DNA of 64,000 nt. Source: Raffaelea ambrosiae. Its lineage: Eukaryota > Ascomycota > Sordariomycetes > Ophiostomatales > Ophiostomataceae. Positions 31,742 to 41,954 of this stretch are shown in pieces. The notes under the pieces were generated by a model, which did not search any database, had not been told where the DNA came from, and saw nothing but the letters and a program-made list of their open reading frames with translations. The position numbers were made by a program, and so were the translations under genes. The stretch covers positions 1,054,001 to 1,118,000 of the forward strand of contig PCDI01000001.1 in the NCBI GenBank assembly GCA_002778195.1. The letters are read 5' to 3'. Each line of letters starts with the position of its first letter. Position 1 is the first letter of the stretch.

Positions 31742-33640
31742 TCAGAGAACGTGCTTGAACAGCGGAGAGCGGTCACCCATGTCAAAGAGCTCCTGCTCGG
31801 TGTACTTGGTGCGGGCCTCGTCAGCAACGGCAGCCTTGCGCGCATTGGCATGGCGGTAGCTGAGCTCGAGGACGGCGGCGACAATGATGCCCGTGACGCC
31901 AAACGCGAGACTGAGGCCAAAGCCGGTGTAGTACTGCGGGGACTCGGCGCTGATGAACATGAAGCTGCCCGCAATGCCGCCGAGGTTGCCGACGGCGTTG
32001 TTCAGGGCGATGGCGAGCGCACGACGCGAGTCGGGGGCAATGTTGTTGGCATTCCAGGAGGCGGCCGCCGGCTGGATGGGGTAGATGCCGGTGGTGGCGA
32101 CCATGACGGCAAAGTAGGCCACGGCCTGGTGCTTGGCGAGCTCGCCGTGCAGAGAGATGATGATGCTGTTGCCAATGGTCACAACGGCGAGGGGAATCAC
32201 GATAAAGGGCATGCGCCAAAAGTAGCGGTCCGAGATGCGGGCGAGAACGATGGACGCAATCGCAGCCGACGCATAGGGCGGGGCGGTCATGAGCTGGGCG
32301 GTGGAGCCTTTGAAGCCCATCGTCGTGGTCAGCGTCGGCAGCGTGAACTTGGTGCCGTACGAGAGGGCCGACTGGCAGACGAGGAAGTAGGCCTGGAGGT
32401 AGATGCGCCAGTTGGTCACCACCATCTTGAGGTCGTGCCAGTTGACGATTGGCTTCTTTCCATGCTCAGCCTGCTCGAGCTGCTGGAGATGGCCGCCTTG
32501 CTTGATGAACATGGAAAGCTCGAGCATGCGGATCTCCTCGGGGTCGAGCCAGCGGGAGGAGAGAGCGGGCGTGTCAATCAGCAGGAAGAAGCAGGCGACG
32601 CCAACGGCAACGGTTACGATGCCTAGGACGGTTAGCCGGCGTCACGACCTTGAAGGCATAAGAAGAAGATAAAGGAAGAGAGACCCCATCACAGCGTGCA
32701 TAACCACGACATAAAAAAAAAGCATTAAAAAACAAAAAAAAAAAAACAAAAAAAAACAAAAAACATCACGAGTCCGTGATCCAACCTCAATTGGGACCAG
32801 AAAAGTAAAAAAAGGCACCGACCTTCGATCAAAAAAATCCACCGCCAGCCCTCGTAGCCGCCGATGCCGTCCATCTGAGCAATGGCAGCAGCCAGAAGAC
32901 CCGAGAAGGCACCAGAGAGGGAGCTTGCACAGTAGAAGAAAGAGATTCGCGATGCGAGGTCCTTGGGCATGTACCAATACGAGCACAAGGCGATGGCGCC
33001 GGGGAAAAAGCCAGCCCTGAAACGTTAGAACCAGTAGGACTGCAAACGAGGATATGTGTACCGAAAACAGAGAGAGAAACATACTCAAAGACGCCCAAAA
33101 GAATGCGGACAACCATGAGGCTGCCAAAGTTCTTGACCAGGCCAGTGCAAGTCATGATGATGCCCCATGCCGTCACCAGAATGCCAATGTAGTACGACGG
33201 ACGGGCAAACCTTTTGAGGATGATGTTGCTCGGAATCTCGAAGAGGACGTAGGGAATGAAAACTGAAGAGTGAGTGTTTGGAAACCGCACCCTGAATACT
33301 CCACACTCTACTCACAAATGGACAGCACTGTATTATACTGAACTCCGGTCATGTTCAGGTCCTCGATCATGCCCTCAATCTTGGCGTTGCCAATGTTGGC
33401 CCGGTCAATCTGGCTGAGCAGGTACAGCATGCAGAGCATGGGAATCAGGCGCACGTCGACCTTGCGGAAGGTCTTTTTTCGCCGCTCCAGCGAGTAGTTG
33501 TTGTAAAAGTCGACATCGTCGTCCGTCAGCCCAACGACACGAAAGGAGTCGATTTCGACGATGCGAGCAGCTCCTTCGACGTGGGACGTCTTCTCCACAT
33601 CCAGCATGTCGTGTTTCTCGATGGAAGGCGACGTCATCAT
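31742..33640 (-). CDS. MFS permease, anion:cation symporter (Dal5/allantoate permease-like) family
   Basis: Four exons: 33316-33640, 33085-33262, 32823-33016 and 31742-32622, 525 residues. The hydrophilic N-terminus leads into RKVDVRLIPMLCMLYLLSQIDRANIGNAKIEG, the hallmark of the ACS family. FFIPYVLFEIPSN follows for helix 2, then a DRFSARE-like loop replaced by MPKDLASRISFFY. The central loop and six C-terminal helices include YPIQPAAASWNANNIAP and ALNNAVGNLGGI. Such transporters carry carboxylates, vitamins, allantoate, ureidosuccinate and peptides across the plasma membrane; bacterial glucarate/galactarate permease GudP is in the same family. The gene is divergent from glucarate dehydratase across a 754-bp shared promoter, which supports a sugar-diacid substrate as inference. 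The third intron contains A-rich low-complexity sequence. Of the two adjacent ATG codons, I use the first. Confidence 0.93.
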
Positions 33641-34394
33641 GGGCAATAGGATAACACAGGACTGGACAACAGGGAAGTATAGGAGCACAGGAAGAGGAGA
33701 AAGGAGGGAGCAGTGCTGAGAAACTCTAAGGAACAAGGAAAGAGAAAACGGGAGCCTGATAGAAAAAGTAGACTCTTTTGTCTTATACTTGCCTGCAAGT
33801 CACCCCCTTCCCCTGTCATTTACTACAGACCTTCACTGATTTGTGCCCAGTACACGCAGCGATAGGTCGTTCAAGGGAACTAGTGACGGAACAGGCCCAT
33901 GGCATACTGGGGTGCATCTCCGTCACCCGCCAAGATCGCCAAGCCTACCCCAGACTGCACAAATCCTGGGGTAACGAAGGCCATGGATGCGGGGAAGCAA
34001 ATCCGCTGATCCACAGCGGACAAGCAACGCCTTTTCCGTGTCCCATTGCACCAAATCCGCTGACCGGCCAGGAAGGAGAGAAGGCAGAAAACGAGAAAAT
34101 GTAAAAACGGGGAAGTGGACAAAAGGGAACACCAAGACGGATAAGAAGAGGGTTCCACCGAATAGGCCAGGCATGACCTGACGGGGTTGCAGTCGTACGA
34201 GGAGCAGGTCTCATCAAGATAAAAAGGGCCAAGGGCAGACCGGATAAGGCTGCCAGGCCGGATGTACCCACTGCATGTTCTTTCGGGAGACTTGGGAGAG
34301 TGCAGCGAAGAATCGAATACGCGAAGAGTCCATCTCAGAAGCCGTTCTCACCAGCCGTCTCCCAGAGCCGTCACTAGCATAGGCCTACTTCATC
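33641..34394. promoter_or_regulatory. Shared bidirectional promoter, permease and glucarate dehydratase
   Basis: A 754-bp spacer separates two divergent start codons. GATA-type motifs (HGATAR, the AreA/NIT2 core) occur at 33861 (CGATAG), 34140 (GATAAG), 34218 (GATAA) and 34243 (GATAAG), the last three within about 110 bp. The chance expectation is about one per 340 bp, so enrichment is modest. Divergent arrangement of a permease and an enzyme in one pathway is typical for co-regulated fungal catabolic genes; the regulator is not shown by sequence. Confidence 0.45.
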
Positions 34395-35795
34395 ATGGCA
34401 AAATGGGTCATCCAGGAGATCCGCATCACGCCCGTGGCCTTTCACGACATGCCACTGCTTAACAGCGTGGGCGTGCACGAGCCCTATGCCCTGCGTAGCA
34501 TCATAGAGGTGGTGGCGGAGAAGGAGAAGGAGGCGAATGAGGAGAAGAAGGAGAAGGAGGAGGTGTATGGCCTCGGCGAGTCGTATGGCGACGAGACCCA
34601 TATTGGTCGTCTGCGTTCTGCGGCCGACGCCTGCCTGGCCCAGACGCCCAGACTCTCCATCTACAGCCTCAACCAGATCTACGCCGTCTGCGCGCGGGTC
34701 CTGGCCGACGACAGGACTACGGGTGGCGATGGCATGGCCGGCATGGTCACGACGGCGTCGGTCGTCGACAAGGTCTTTTCGCCCCTGGAGGTCGCCTGCC
34801 TCGACATCCAGGGCAAGCTGGCCGGCGTGCCCGTCAGCGAGCTGCTGGGCGGCCGCGTGCGCGACGCCGTGCCGTTTTCGGCCTACCTGTTCTACAAATG
34901 GGGCCGCCACCCGGGGGGTGGCGACCAGGACGACGGCGACGACGGCGGCGACGACGAATACGGCGAGGCCGTCGACGCGGCCGGGCTGGTGCGCCAGGCC
35001 CACAAGATCATCGACGAGTACGGCTTCCGGGCGATCAAGCTCAAGGGCGGCGTGTTCCCGCCCGCCCAGGAGGTGGACGCCGTGCGCGCCCTGCGCCAGG
35101 CCTTTCCCGACCTCCCGCTGCGCATCGACCCCAACGGCGCCTGGACGGTCGCGACGTCGCAGTGGGTGGCCCAGCAGCTCGACGGCGTGCTGGAGTATCT
35201 CGAGGACCCGGCGCCCGAGATGGCCGGCATGGCCGCCGTGGCCGCCGGCCTCAAGGCGACGGCGGCGGCCGCTCCGACGGCGGCCGCCGCACCCGCTCCG
35301 CCTCCTCTGCCGCTGGCGACCAACATGGCCGTCGTCGCCTTCAGCCACCTGCCCGCCGCCATCGCCCAAGACGCCGTCCAGGTGATTCTGGTCGACCACC
35401 ACTTCTGGGGCGGTCTGCGCCGCGCGCAGATCCTGGCCGGCATCTGCCAGACGTGGGGCCTGCGTCTCTCCATGCACTCCAACAGCCATCTGGGCATCTC
35501 GCTCGCGGCCATGGCGCATCTGGCGGCGGCCACGCCCAACATCGACTATGCCTGCGACACGCACTGGCCCTGGAAGCGACGCGACGAGGACGTCCTTGTG
35601 GACAGCGGCGTGCTGCGCTGGAAGGACGGCGCGGTCGCGGTTCCCACGGCGCCTGGCCTGGGCGTGGAGCTGGACCGCGCGAGGCTGCAGACGCTGCACC
35701 AGCAGTACCTCGACTGCGGCCTGAAAAAGCGCGACGACACGACGTACATGAGACGGTTCCAGCCCGGCTTTTCACCGGACATCCCCAAGTGGTGA
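34395..35795 (+). CDS. Glucarate dehydratase-like enolase-superfamily enzyme
   Basis: A single exon of 466 residues. It has an N-terminal enolase cap and the (beta/alpha)7-beta barrel with all expected catalytic positions: the KxK pair Lys215/Lys217 in AIKLKGG, and metal ligands Asp245 (RIDPNGAW), Glu270 (LEDP) and Asn310 (PLATNM). The Asp334 (VDHHFWGG) and His361 (MHSNSHLGIS) dyad is characteristic of the glucarate dehydratase subgroup. Bacterial enzymes convert D-glucarate (and often L-idarate) to 5-keto-4-deoxyglucarate. Two low-complexity inserts are unusual: a Lys/Glu-rich run at residues 42-56 and an Ala/Pro-rich run at about 281-305 between two metal ligands; a Gly/Asp-rich run sits at 174-190. 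None removes a catalytic residue. It is divergent from an ACS-type permease and 4 kb from a DHDPS-family lyase, which would act on the product. Substrate is inferred from motif and context. Confidence 0.9.
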   Translation: MAKWVIQEIRITPVAFHDMPLLNSVGVHEPYALRSIIEVVAEKEKEANEEKKEKEEVYGLGESYGDETHIGRLRSAADACLAQTPRLSIYSLNQIYAVCARVLADDRTTGGDGMAGMVTTASVVDKVFSPLEVACLDIQGKLAGVPVSELLGGRVRDAVPFSAYLFYKWGRHPGGGDQDDGDDGGDDEYGEAVDAAGLVRQAHKIIDEYGFRAIKLKGGVFPPAQEVDAVRALRQAFPDLPLRIDPNGAWTVATSQWVAQQLDGVLEYLEDPAPEMAGMAAVAAGLKATAAAAPTAAAAPAPPPLPLATNMAVVAFSHLPAAIAQDAVQVILVDHHFWGGLRRAQILAGICQTWGLRLSMHSNSHLGISLAAMAHLAAATPNIDYACDTHWPWKRRDEDVLVDSGVLRWKDGAVAVPTAPGLGVELDRARLQTLHQQYLDCGLKKRDDTTYMRRFQPGFSPDIPKW

Positions 35796-36123
35796 GGACG
35801 GGGCGGTGGGCATGAGGATCCAGTGGGAGACATGCATCGATGGGTCGACGTGCACATACGGCAACCAGCCATGCGAAACACGAACAAAAACGTGCCCTGT
35901 GGCTACGGCGCACGCAACATTGACAAAAGTACATAGGGAGGGACGCATTGAACCATTGCAGATTGGAGATACAAGCAATTTCCGTACGGTGGCACGTGAA
36001 TACATCCGCTCTTACTCAGCACCTATTGATACGCTGTAGATTTTCGTCATTTGTATGTATGCGTAGAGGAGTACACTCGGCCCTGCCGTCGAATCTGCCC
36101 GGCTATACGAGCGACCCCCCCCC
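35796..36123. other. Convergent 3' intergenic region
   Basis: The spacer between glucarate dehydratase and copper amine oxidase 3' ends contains no supported gene. Confidence 0.6.
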
Positions 36124-38477
36124 TCAAAGCTTGGGACAGCTGCTGCACGACGCGCTGTCGCCTTGGACCACCAGCACAGACTTGTTGACTTCCTGGGTGG
36201 ATGGCGGCACGTCCAGAGCCGGGTTTTTGGTGAAGAAATTGACAGGGCGCAGCAGCACGCTGACCTTCTCGACGGGCCTGGGAAAGACGGACGCATTAGT
36301 GGATGCCACGTGTTGACCCATGGAACGGGGGGGGGGGGGGGCGGCCTACATGATGGGAAAGTCTTCAATGCGGGGGAAGTGGTTGAGGCCGAACTGGACC
36401 CAGAGCACGACGTCTTGGTCGACGGTGTTGGCGTGGTGCTTGTCGATCCAGCTCTTGATGCCGGTGTGTCCACGGCCTGGGGATGTTAGCAGAGTGGGAC
36501 AGTGTCTTGTGTCATGTCCACAACAGGGGGACCTACTCTGGTTCGTAAACTTGCCGCCCGGATACAGCTCGTCGGGGCGGTACCGGGTGACGTAGAGGTG
36601 GTGGTCGGCAAACTCGGCGCGGCGGGCGTGGTAGCTGTCCGGGTGGGACAGGAGGGGCGGCACGGGGGGGTACTCGAGCTTGTAGGAGACGGGCAGGTTG
36701 TTGACCGGGTTGAGGCGGTGCGGGTTCGTGACGGCAAACGAGCGCGACCGGGCCCAGTCCAGGTCGTAGCCGCCCTCGGTGGCGATGTCGGTCTTGACGG
36801 CGCGGTAGCCGTTGCCAAAGGGGTTGAAGGCGTCCATGGGCATGGCGTGGGCCTCCTGCTGGACCACGGTGTTGCCGTCGTCGTAGCTGCCGATCAGCGG
36901 GTCGATGCGCAGCGACAGGATGTGCTGGTGGTAGGCCGCCAGCACGCCCGGGTGGACGACGGTGCCAAAGTCCACGTGGAGGCCCTCGTCGATGGCGGTG
37001 GTCGAGAGCATGCCGGTGGCCCGCACCTGGTACTCGATCTCGCCGGCCTGGTTGAAGATGAACATGAGGATGTATCTGGTCTGGTTAGTGGGCGCCGTGT
37101 GTGATCCGCTGGGGGGGGGGGGGGGGGGGAGGCCAGGCCAGGCCTACGCACTCGTAGTTGGACACGGTCAGAATCGACTGCAGCACGAGCTCGCGGTTGC
37201 GCACCACAAACGCGTCTGTGGCCTTGGGGTCAGCAACTGAAACCTGAAAGCGTGTCGGGGGATGGGGACGGACGTACTGTTGGTGCGGTAGTTGGTGTGC
37301 TTCCAGCCGATGCCGTTGTCCTGCTCGTGGATGCAGATGACGTTGGGCATGACCTGCGGCCGGCCGTCGCGGTCGCAGACCAGCCCGTCGAGGTAGGCGA
37401 TGCTGCCCAGACAGTCGCAGCCCAGCCGCAGGTTGTTGGACACGATGCCGGCGCCGACGTCGCCGAGGTCAAAGGCCATCTTGCGGTGGTAGGGCGCGCG
37501 CGGGTCGCCGTAGGGCACGCACATCTCGCTCAGGCTCATGCGGTAGAAGAGCGGCTGGCCGTCGTAGCGCACGTCGCGCAGCACGGTGCCCTCGCGGTAG
37601 TTGAAGCCGATGCGCATCGCCCACTTCTGCCACGTGAGCACGCGGTCGGCCGACAGCGCAAAGCTGGGGCCCTGGGGCTGCGCCACGTGCAGCGGCCGCA
37701 GGTCGGTGCGCAGCTGCGGCTGCTGGGTGGGCACGTAGTCGCTGCCGGGCTTCGCGGCGTACGGATACGGCGCCGTGTGGTCCGCGACCGCGTGGTCGGC
37801 GCCGGTGGCGAGGTGCTGGATGCGCAGCAGCCGCATGGTGGTGGGGTCGAAGACGGGCGAGAAGGCCAGCGGGCGCGCGTAGTGGTTGCTGTCCGGGACG
37901 GTCGTGTCGCGCAGAAACAGGTACACCTGGAAGCAGCGCGCCCGGTCGTCGCCGCTGCCGTCGGAGCCGAAGCCCCACGGCTCCGGCACGACCTCGAGGT
38001 GGGCCGGCAGCTGCAGCTTGGCAATCTCGGCTTGCACCTCGGGGCACGCCAGGACCGCCTTTTCCACCTCCACCACCTCGGTGAAGTCGACGTTGCCGTG
38101 CACGCCCTCGGCCACGTGCTCGGTCGTGTCCAGCTGGCCCGTGGTGAGGTCGACCAAGGCCGTCAGGAAGCGTGTCTGTGTCCCATCACGTCAGTGGAAA
38201 AAGACGGAGAGGAAGAAGAGGGAAAAGACGGTAGGAAAATGGCACGCGGCCGTACCGTGCCCCGGACGTAGTACGCAGCAAAGGCCACCCGGTTCGGGCG
38301 CGGCGCCTCTTGGCCGGCATGTTCGGCGGCGAGATACGCCAGCATCAGCGTCTTGTCTGGTTCTTCCAGCGTGATGGCCTTGAACGACAGCCGGAAGCCA
38401 GGGTGATCCTTCTGGATCAGACTCGCTGTCCGCACCACCTCCTCCGGCGTCAGGTCAGCAAAGGGATGCAGGGCCAT
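36124..38477 (-). CDS. Copper-containing primary amine oxidase (topaquinone type)
   Basis: Six exons: 38256-38477, 37278-38175, 37152-37236, 36537-37075, 36350-36476 and 36124-36277, 674 residues, typical of fungal CuAOs. The N2/N3 domains start at MALHPFADLTPEEV. The catalytic domain includes the aspartate-bearing region with FYRMSLSEMCVPYGDP and the topaquinone precursor tyrosine in SNYEY. Copper ligands are the HQH pair in AAYHQHIL and a later histidine in GLNHFPRIEDFPIM. An intron cuts directly after the Asn-Tyr-Glu codons of the cofactor motif; splicing restores NYEYIL. These enzymes oxidise primary amines to aldehydes, releasing ammonia and H2O2, and let fungi use amines as nitrogen source. 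The protein ends in -PKL, a weak match to a peroxisomal PTS1 signal, and no signal peptide is visible. Introns 3 and 5 hold long C tracts in sense. The amidase follows upstream on the same strand. Confidence 0.95.
36327..36341 (-). repeat. 15-nt homopolymer (C in sense) in amine oxidase intron 5
   Basis: A G run on the plus strand, located 8 nt after the GTAGGC 5' splice site of the intron. Confidence 0.9.
37111..37129 (-). repeat. 19-nt homopolymer (C in sense) in amine oxidase intron 3
   Basis: An uninterrupted G run on the plus strand, C in gene sense, in the middle of the intron. Confidence 0.9.
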
Positions 38478-39249
38478 GGTCAAAGTACGATGCCGTGCAA
38501 TTGTCTCCAAGGTAGAAGTCAGAATTGTCGTGCCGTTGTAGAGTCAGAGCTGCTGCGTATGCCGTTGCCAGAATCCGAGGCAAATGTCTAGAGTTTGACA
38601 GAAACAACAGACAGCAGTCGAATGGAGAACACGCCCAGCAGACAGGCTGGGCCGAGCAGATAAGGTCGCATAACTGCTGGGAACGGGCCAGATTCTTTTG
38701 TATGGCCAACGGAACCCCGAATGGGACGGGGAGGCAGCTGTGGCGCCCGCCAGTGGTCGGGGCCCGACATCCGAAAAAGACGATAAAGGTCTCTGTCCCA
38801 AAGAGGAAAAAATCGCGCCCACGACGTCCACAGAGCCAGGTGGGTGTGCTCGCTAGTAGCACGCCTCCGAAGGGGGCCGATTTGTGCTGGGCTGGGCAGC
38901 TTGTTATCTTTTTTTTTTGGGCAGCCGCAGCGCCGGCCTCGGCATGCGACGATCAAACAGACGAACGCATCGGTCGACAGTGCGAAGGATCATCTTGTCC
39001 AGCTCGGCCCATCTGGGCCCCTCTGGGCCCTCGGCTACAGTTGCTCTTCACGTTTAAGCCTGGAGCTGGGAGCGATGCACCCACCCATGGGAGGGGGTAG
39101 CGTGTTTTTTCTGTTTTCTCGGCACACAGAGCGATCTTGTCACGATTCGTCCGGCCTCCGAACGGGGGCCATCGTTCTCCATGGGCATGGTCTATTACAC
39201 AAACAGCCGAATCGGCATTGTACGCAATTTCTATTCTCGGCAGCGACTC
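38478..39249. other. Intergenic, amine oxidase promoter and amidase 3' flank
   Basis: About 770 bp between two minus-strand genes. An in-frame ATG 33 bp upstream of the chosen amine oxidase start (at 38508-38510) would add 11 residues (METIARHRTLT). No further gene is supported. Confidence 0.5.
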
Positions 39250-41418
39250 CTACGGAAACTGGTAGGGAACGTCCATGTACGCGCCCTCGGTGACTCTCTG
39301 CTGCCCCGTCGCGCCGCCGGGATACACCAGCGTGGCGGTGACGACCACCAGCGACGCCTGCAGCCGGGCGCCCCGGCGCTCGCTGGCGGGGATCGTCACC
39401 GTCGTCGCCAACGTGTCCCGGAACGGCGGCGGCGCCGTGCGGTCGTAGACGGCGTGGTGCCGGCCGTCCACGGTGACGCGGACCGACAGGGCCGGCGCCT
39501 CGGGCCCGTGGGGGACGCCGGTCGTGGACACGCGCGTCTCGACCTGGACCCGGACGTCCCCACGCCCGTCCACGACGCCGCTTCCCGACAGCTCGAGCGC
39601 CACGCTCGCAAGAGGCGCATCGTCGTCGCCCGCCCACGGCCCCGGCGGCGGCGAGGAGGCGCAGCCGTGGGGGCCGAGCTCGGGCACGGCGGCGGGGGCG
39701 ACGCGCAGGGCGGACGCGGCCTCGTAGTCGTAGGCCCAGCGCAGGAGGTCCTGGTCGGCGTAGGCGGCGGCGGCCAAGGTCAGGCCGACGGGCATGCCGG
39801 TGTCCGCCATGCGGCCCATGGTGACGGTGACGCTGGGGATGCCGAGGTGGCGCAGGACGTGGTTCATGTTGGAGAAGACGACGCCGTTGCGCCAGGCGAT
39901 GCGGGACGCGTGCTCGTCCGTGTCGGCGTGGGCCGGGGCCACGTCGGCGTTGGCCGGGAACACGATGCCGTCGAGCTGCCGGTCGGCCAGCCACTGCTCG
40001 AACAGCTCGCGGCGGGCCCGCTCGAGCCCGGCGCAGACGGCGCCCAGCTGGGGGAACGCGAGCGGCGTCTGCGGCGGCGTCTGGCGGCGGACGCGGTCGA
40101 CAATGTAGTCGTAGCGGATTTGGTCCTCGCCGTCGTGCGCCGACGTCGTGCGCCGGGTGTCGACGGCGTCGGGCGGGTCGGCGTGGATGACCCAGGGGTG
40201 CACGCCGGCCAGCGACGGGCAGGCCGGGTCGCCGTTGCAGCGCAGAAACTCCTCCCAGCTGGCCGACACCAGGTCGTTGATCTCCTGCTCGTTCCAGCCG
40301 GCCGGCAGCAGGCCGCGCGCGACCAGGCTGCGGGTGCCGGGGCGGTCCGTCTCGTAGGCGGACACGACGGGCAGGTCGACCTCGACGCAGGTGGCGCCCA
40401 GGCGGGCGAGCACGGCGCGGGCCTCGTCCATGCGCTGCAGGATGGACGGCCGCACGGGGATGGGCGCGTCGGCCGCGGGGTCGCGGCCGACGTACATGCG
40501 GGGGACGCCCAGGCGGCGGCCGCGGAGGGCGCCGGGGGTGGCCAGCGACACGAAATCGGCGGGCCGCACGGACGCGGGCGGCGGCAGCGCGACGAACGGC
40601 TGGGTGCGCCAGAGGTCGCCGGCGGGCGCGGGGTCGTCGGCGACCAGGGCGTTGAGCAGATGCAGGAGGTCGCGGACGCAGCGCGTGTGGGGGACGACGG
40701 TGTCGCGCAGGGGGAAGAGCGGCCAGTTGCCGCGGACGGAGATGAGCCCGCGCGACGGCGTGTAGGCCACCAGGCCGCCGTTGCTGGCCGGGCTGCGGCC
40801 GGAGGAAACCGTCTCCTCGCCGAGGCCAAAGGCGCACAGGCTGGCGGCCACGGCGACGCCGGACCCGCTGGACGACCCCGAGTGCCACGCGGCCGGCAAA
40901 AAGTCCGGGTTGTAGGGGCTCTCGGCGCGGCCGTAGACGCCGCGCTGGCAGCCGCCGACGGCCATGGGCGGCATGTTGGTCTTGCCCAGCACGACGGCGC
41001 CGTGCTGGCGCAGGGCGGCCACGGCAAAGGCGTCGTCCCGGGCGACGAGCCGGGCAAACGCCGGCGACCCGGCGGCCACGGTCAGGCCGGCCACCTTGTA
41101 GCTGTCCTTGACGGTAAAGGGCACGCCGTGGAGCGCCGACAGCACGGGCGCGGCGCTGTGGGGCTGTTGTCGCGGCCGGGCCCGGGCAGCAGCCTGCCGG
41201 GCGCGGTCCGCCTGGCGGGCTTCGGCGAAGCAGGCCGGGTTGAGGACGGGCGTCGAGTTGAGGCGCGGGCCGCGGCGGTCGTAGGCCGCAATGCGGTTCA
41301 GGTAGGCCGCCACCAGCTCGACGCTCGTGGTCCGGCCCGCCGACAAGGCTTCGCTGATCTGGTCGATGCTCGCCTCGACGACGGCAAAGCCGCCTTGCTC
41401 CGACTCTGCGTCGGCCAT
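39250..41418 (-). CDS. Amidase-signature hydrolase with long C-terminal extension
   Basis: A single exon of 722 residues from the ATG of MADAESEQGG. The amidase-signature fold covers about residues 15-560. The Ser-cisSer-Lys triad is visible: Lys in FTVKDSYKVAG, the cis-serine in HSGSSSGSGVAVAA, and the nucleophile region in GEETVSSGRSPASNGG. The family hydrolyses carboxamides to acid plus ammonia or amine. Beyond the fold there are about 150 further residues rich in Val/Thr/Gly with alternating beta pattern (VDGRGDVRVQVETRVSTTGV, LQASLVVVTATLVYPGG), which suggests an appended beta-sandwich. Ordinary amidases end near 500-560 residues. No signal peptide is visible, so it is presumably cytosolic. 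It shares a 536-bp divergent promoter with a Zn2Cys6 regulator gene and stands tandem with the copper amine oxidase, suggesting amide-to-amine catabolism. Substrate unknown. The antisense frame (769 codons) is a shadow. Confidence 0.92.
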   Translation of the reverse strand: MADAESEQGGFAVVEASIDQISEALSAGRTTSVELVAAYLNRIAAYDRRGPRLNSTPVLNPACFAEARQADRARQAAARARPRQQPHSAAPVLSALHGVPFTVKDSYKVAGLTVAAGSPAFARLVARDDAFAVAALRQHGAVVLGKTNMPPMAVGGCQRGVYGRAESPYNPDFLPAAWHSGSSSGSGVAVAASLCAFGLGEETVSSGRSPASNGGLVAYTPSRGLISVRGNWPLFPLRDTVVPHTRCVRDLLHLLNALVADDPAPAGDLWRTQPFVALPPPASVRPADFVSLATPGALRGRRLGVPRMYVGRDPAADAPIPVRPSILQRMDEARAVLARLGATCVEVDLPVVSAYETDRPGTRSLVARGLLPAGWNEQEINDLVSASWEEFLRCNGDPACPSLAGVHPWVIHADPPDAVDTRRTTSAHDGEDQIRYDYIVDRVRRQTPPQTPLAFPQLGAVCAGLERARRELFEQWLADRQLDGIVFPANADVAPAHADTDEHASRIAWRNGVVFSNMNHVLRHLGIPSVTVTMGRMADTGMPVGLTLAAAAYADQDLLRWAYDYEAASALRVAPAAVPELGPHGCASSPPPGPWAGDDDAPLASVALELSGSGVVDGRGDVRVQVETRVSTTGVPHGPEAPALSVRVTVDGRHHAVYDRTAPPPFRDTLATTVTIPASERRGARLQASLVVVTATLVYPGGATGQQRVTEGAYMDVPYQFP

Positions 41419-41954
41419 GCTGTTGCTTCTGTGCTGCGATCTCCCACCCCGGGGGCGAACGACACGCGAGTGGCGGTGCGCTTTTTGTAGTGGGGAGTGT
41501 GTGTGTGTGCGTGTGTGCAGGAGCATGGGCGCCGACAACGTGTTGGCGTGCGAGTCGCGCCGTCTCGCCGTCTCCCCATCCTGGGCGAGTGTGTATTCAC
41601 TGACTACATAGTATGACAAGAACGCTTGGGATCATCCACTTGCAGAGATAGTCGGCGATGCGCGGAAGTTTGACCCAACTCGGCTAGGGGCCCAGAGAGG
41701 TCCATCCATTGCACCGTCACTGTTCTTATCATGCTCAGACGTCTTGGCAAGGGACGCTGAATCGGCGTGCCCTGTGGAGCTCGTCCGCAGGCCTTATCGC
41801 AGAACCGCTCCTACACCCGGCTGGCGTTGACACCCACCCAGCGTCGACGCGGGATGACGCTACCCTGCCACACGTGCCTGTCAAAAGGCCAACACGGCCT
41901 GCTGACTGCGCTGGATGCCCTCCCCGACCAGCCCACCAAGCAACCGGGAGCAAG
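41419..41954. promoter_or_regulatory. Bidirectional promoter, amidase and Zn2Cys6 regulator
   Basis: A 536-bp spacer between divergent start codons. GATA-type cores occur at 41646 (GATAG), 41725-41730 (CTTATC) and 41793-41798 (CTTATC). That is compatible with nitrogen regulation by an AreA-type factor, though the number is only moderately above chance. Confidence 0.4.

Noticed and set aside
34374..35699. 441-codon open frame on the minus strand
   Set aside because: It is antisense to the glucarate dehydratase, whose catalytic residues are all present on the plus strand.
39181..41490. 769-codon open frame on the plus strand
   Set aside because: It is the antisense shadow of the GC-rich amidase gene; it is Arg/Gly/Ala/Val-rich without motifs, whereas the minus strand carries the complete amidase triad.
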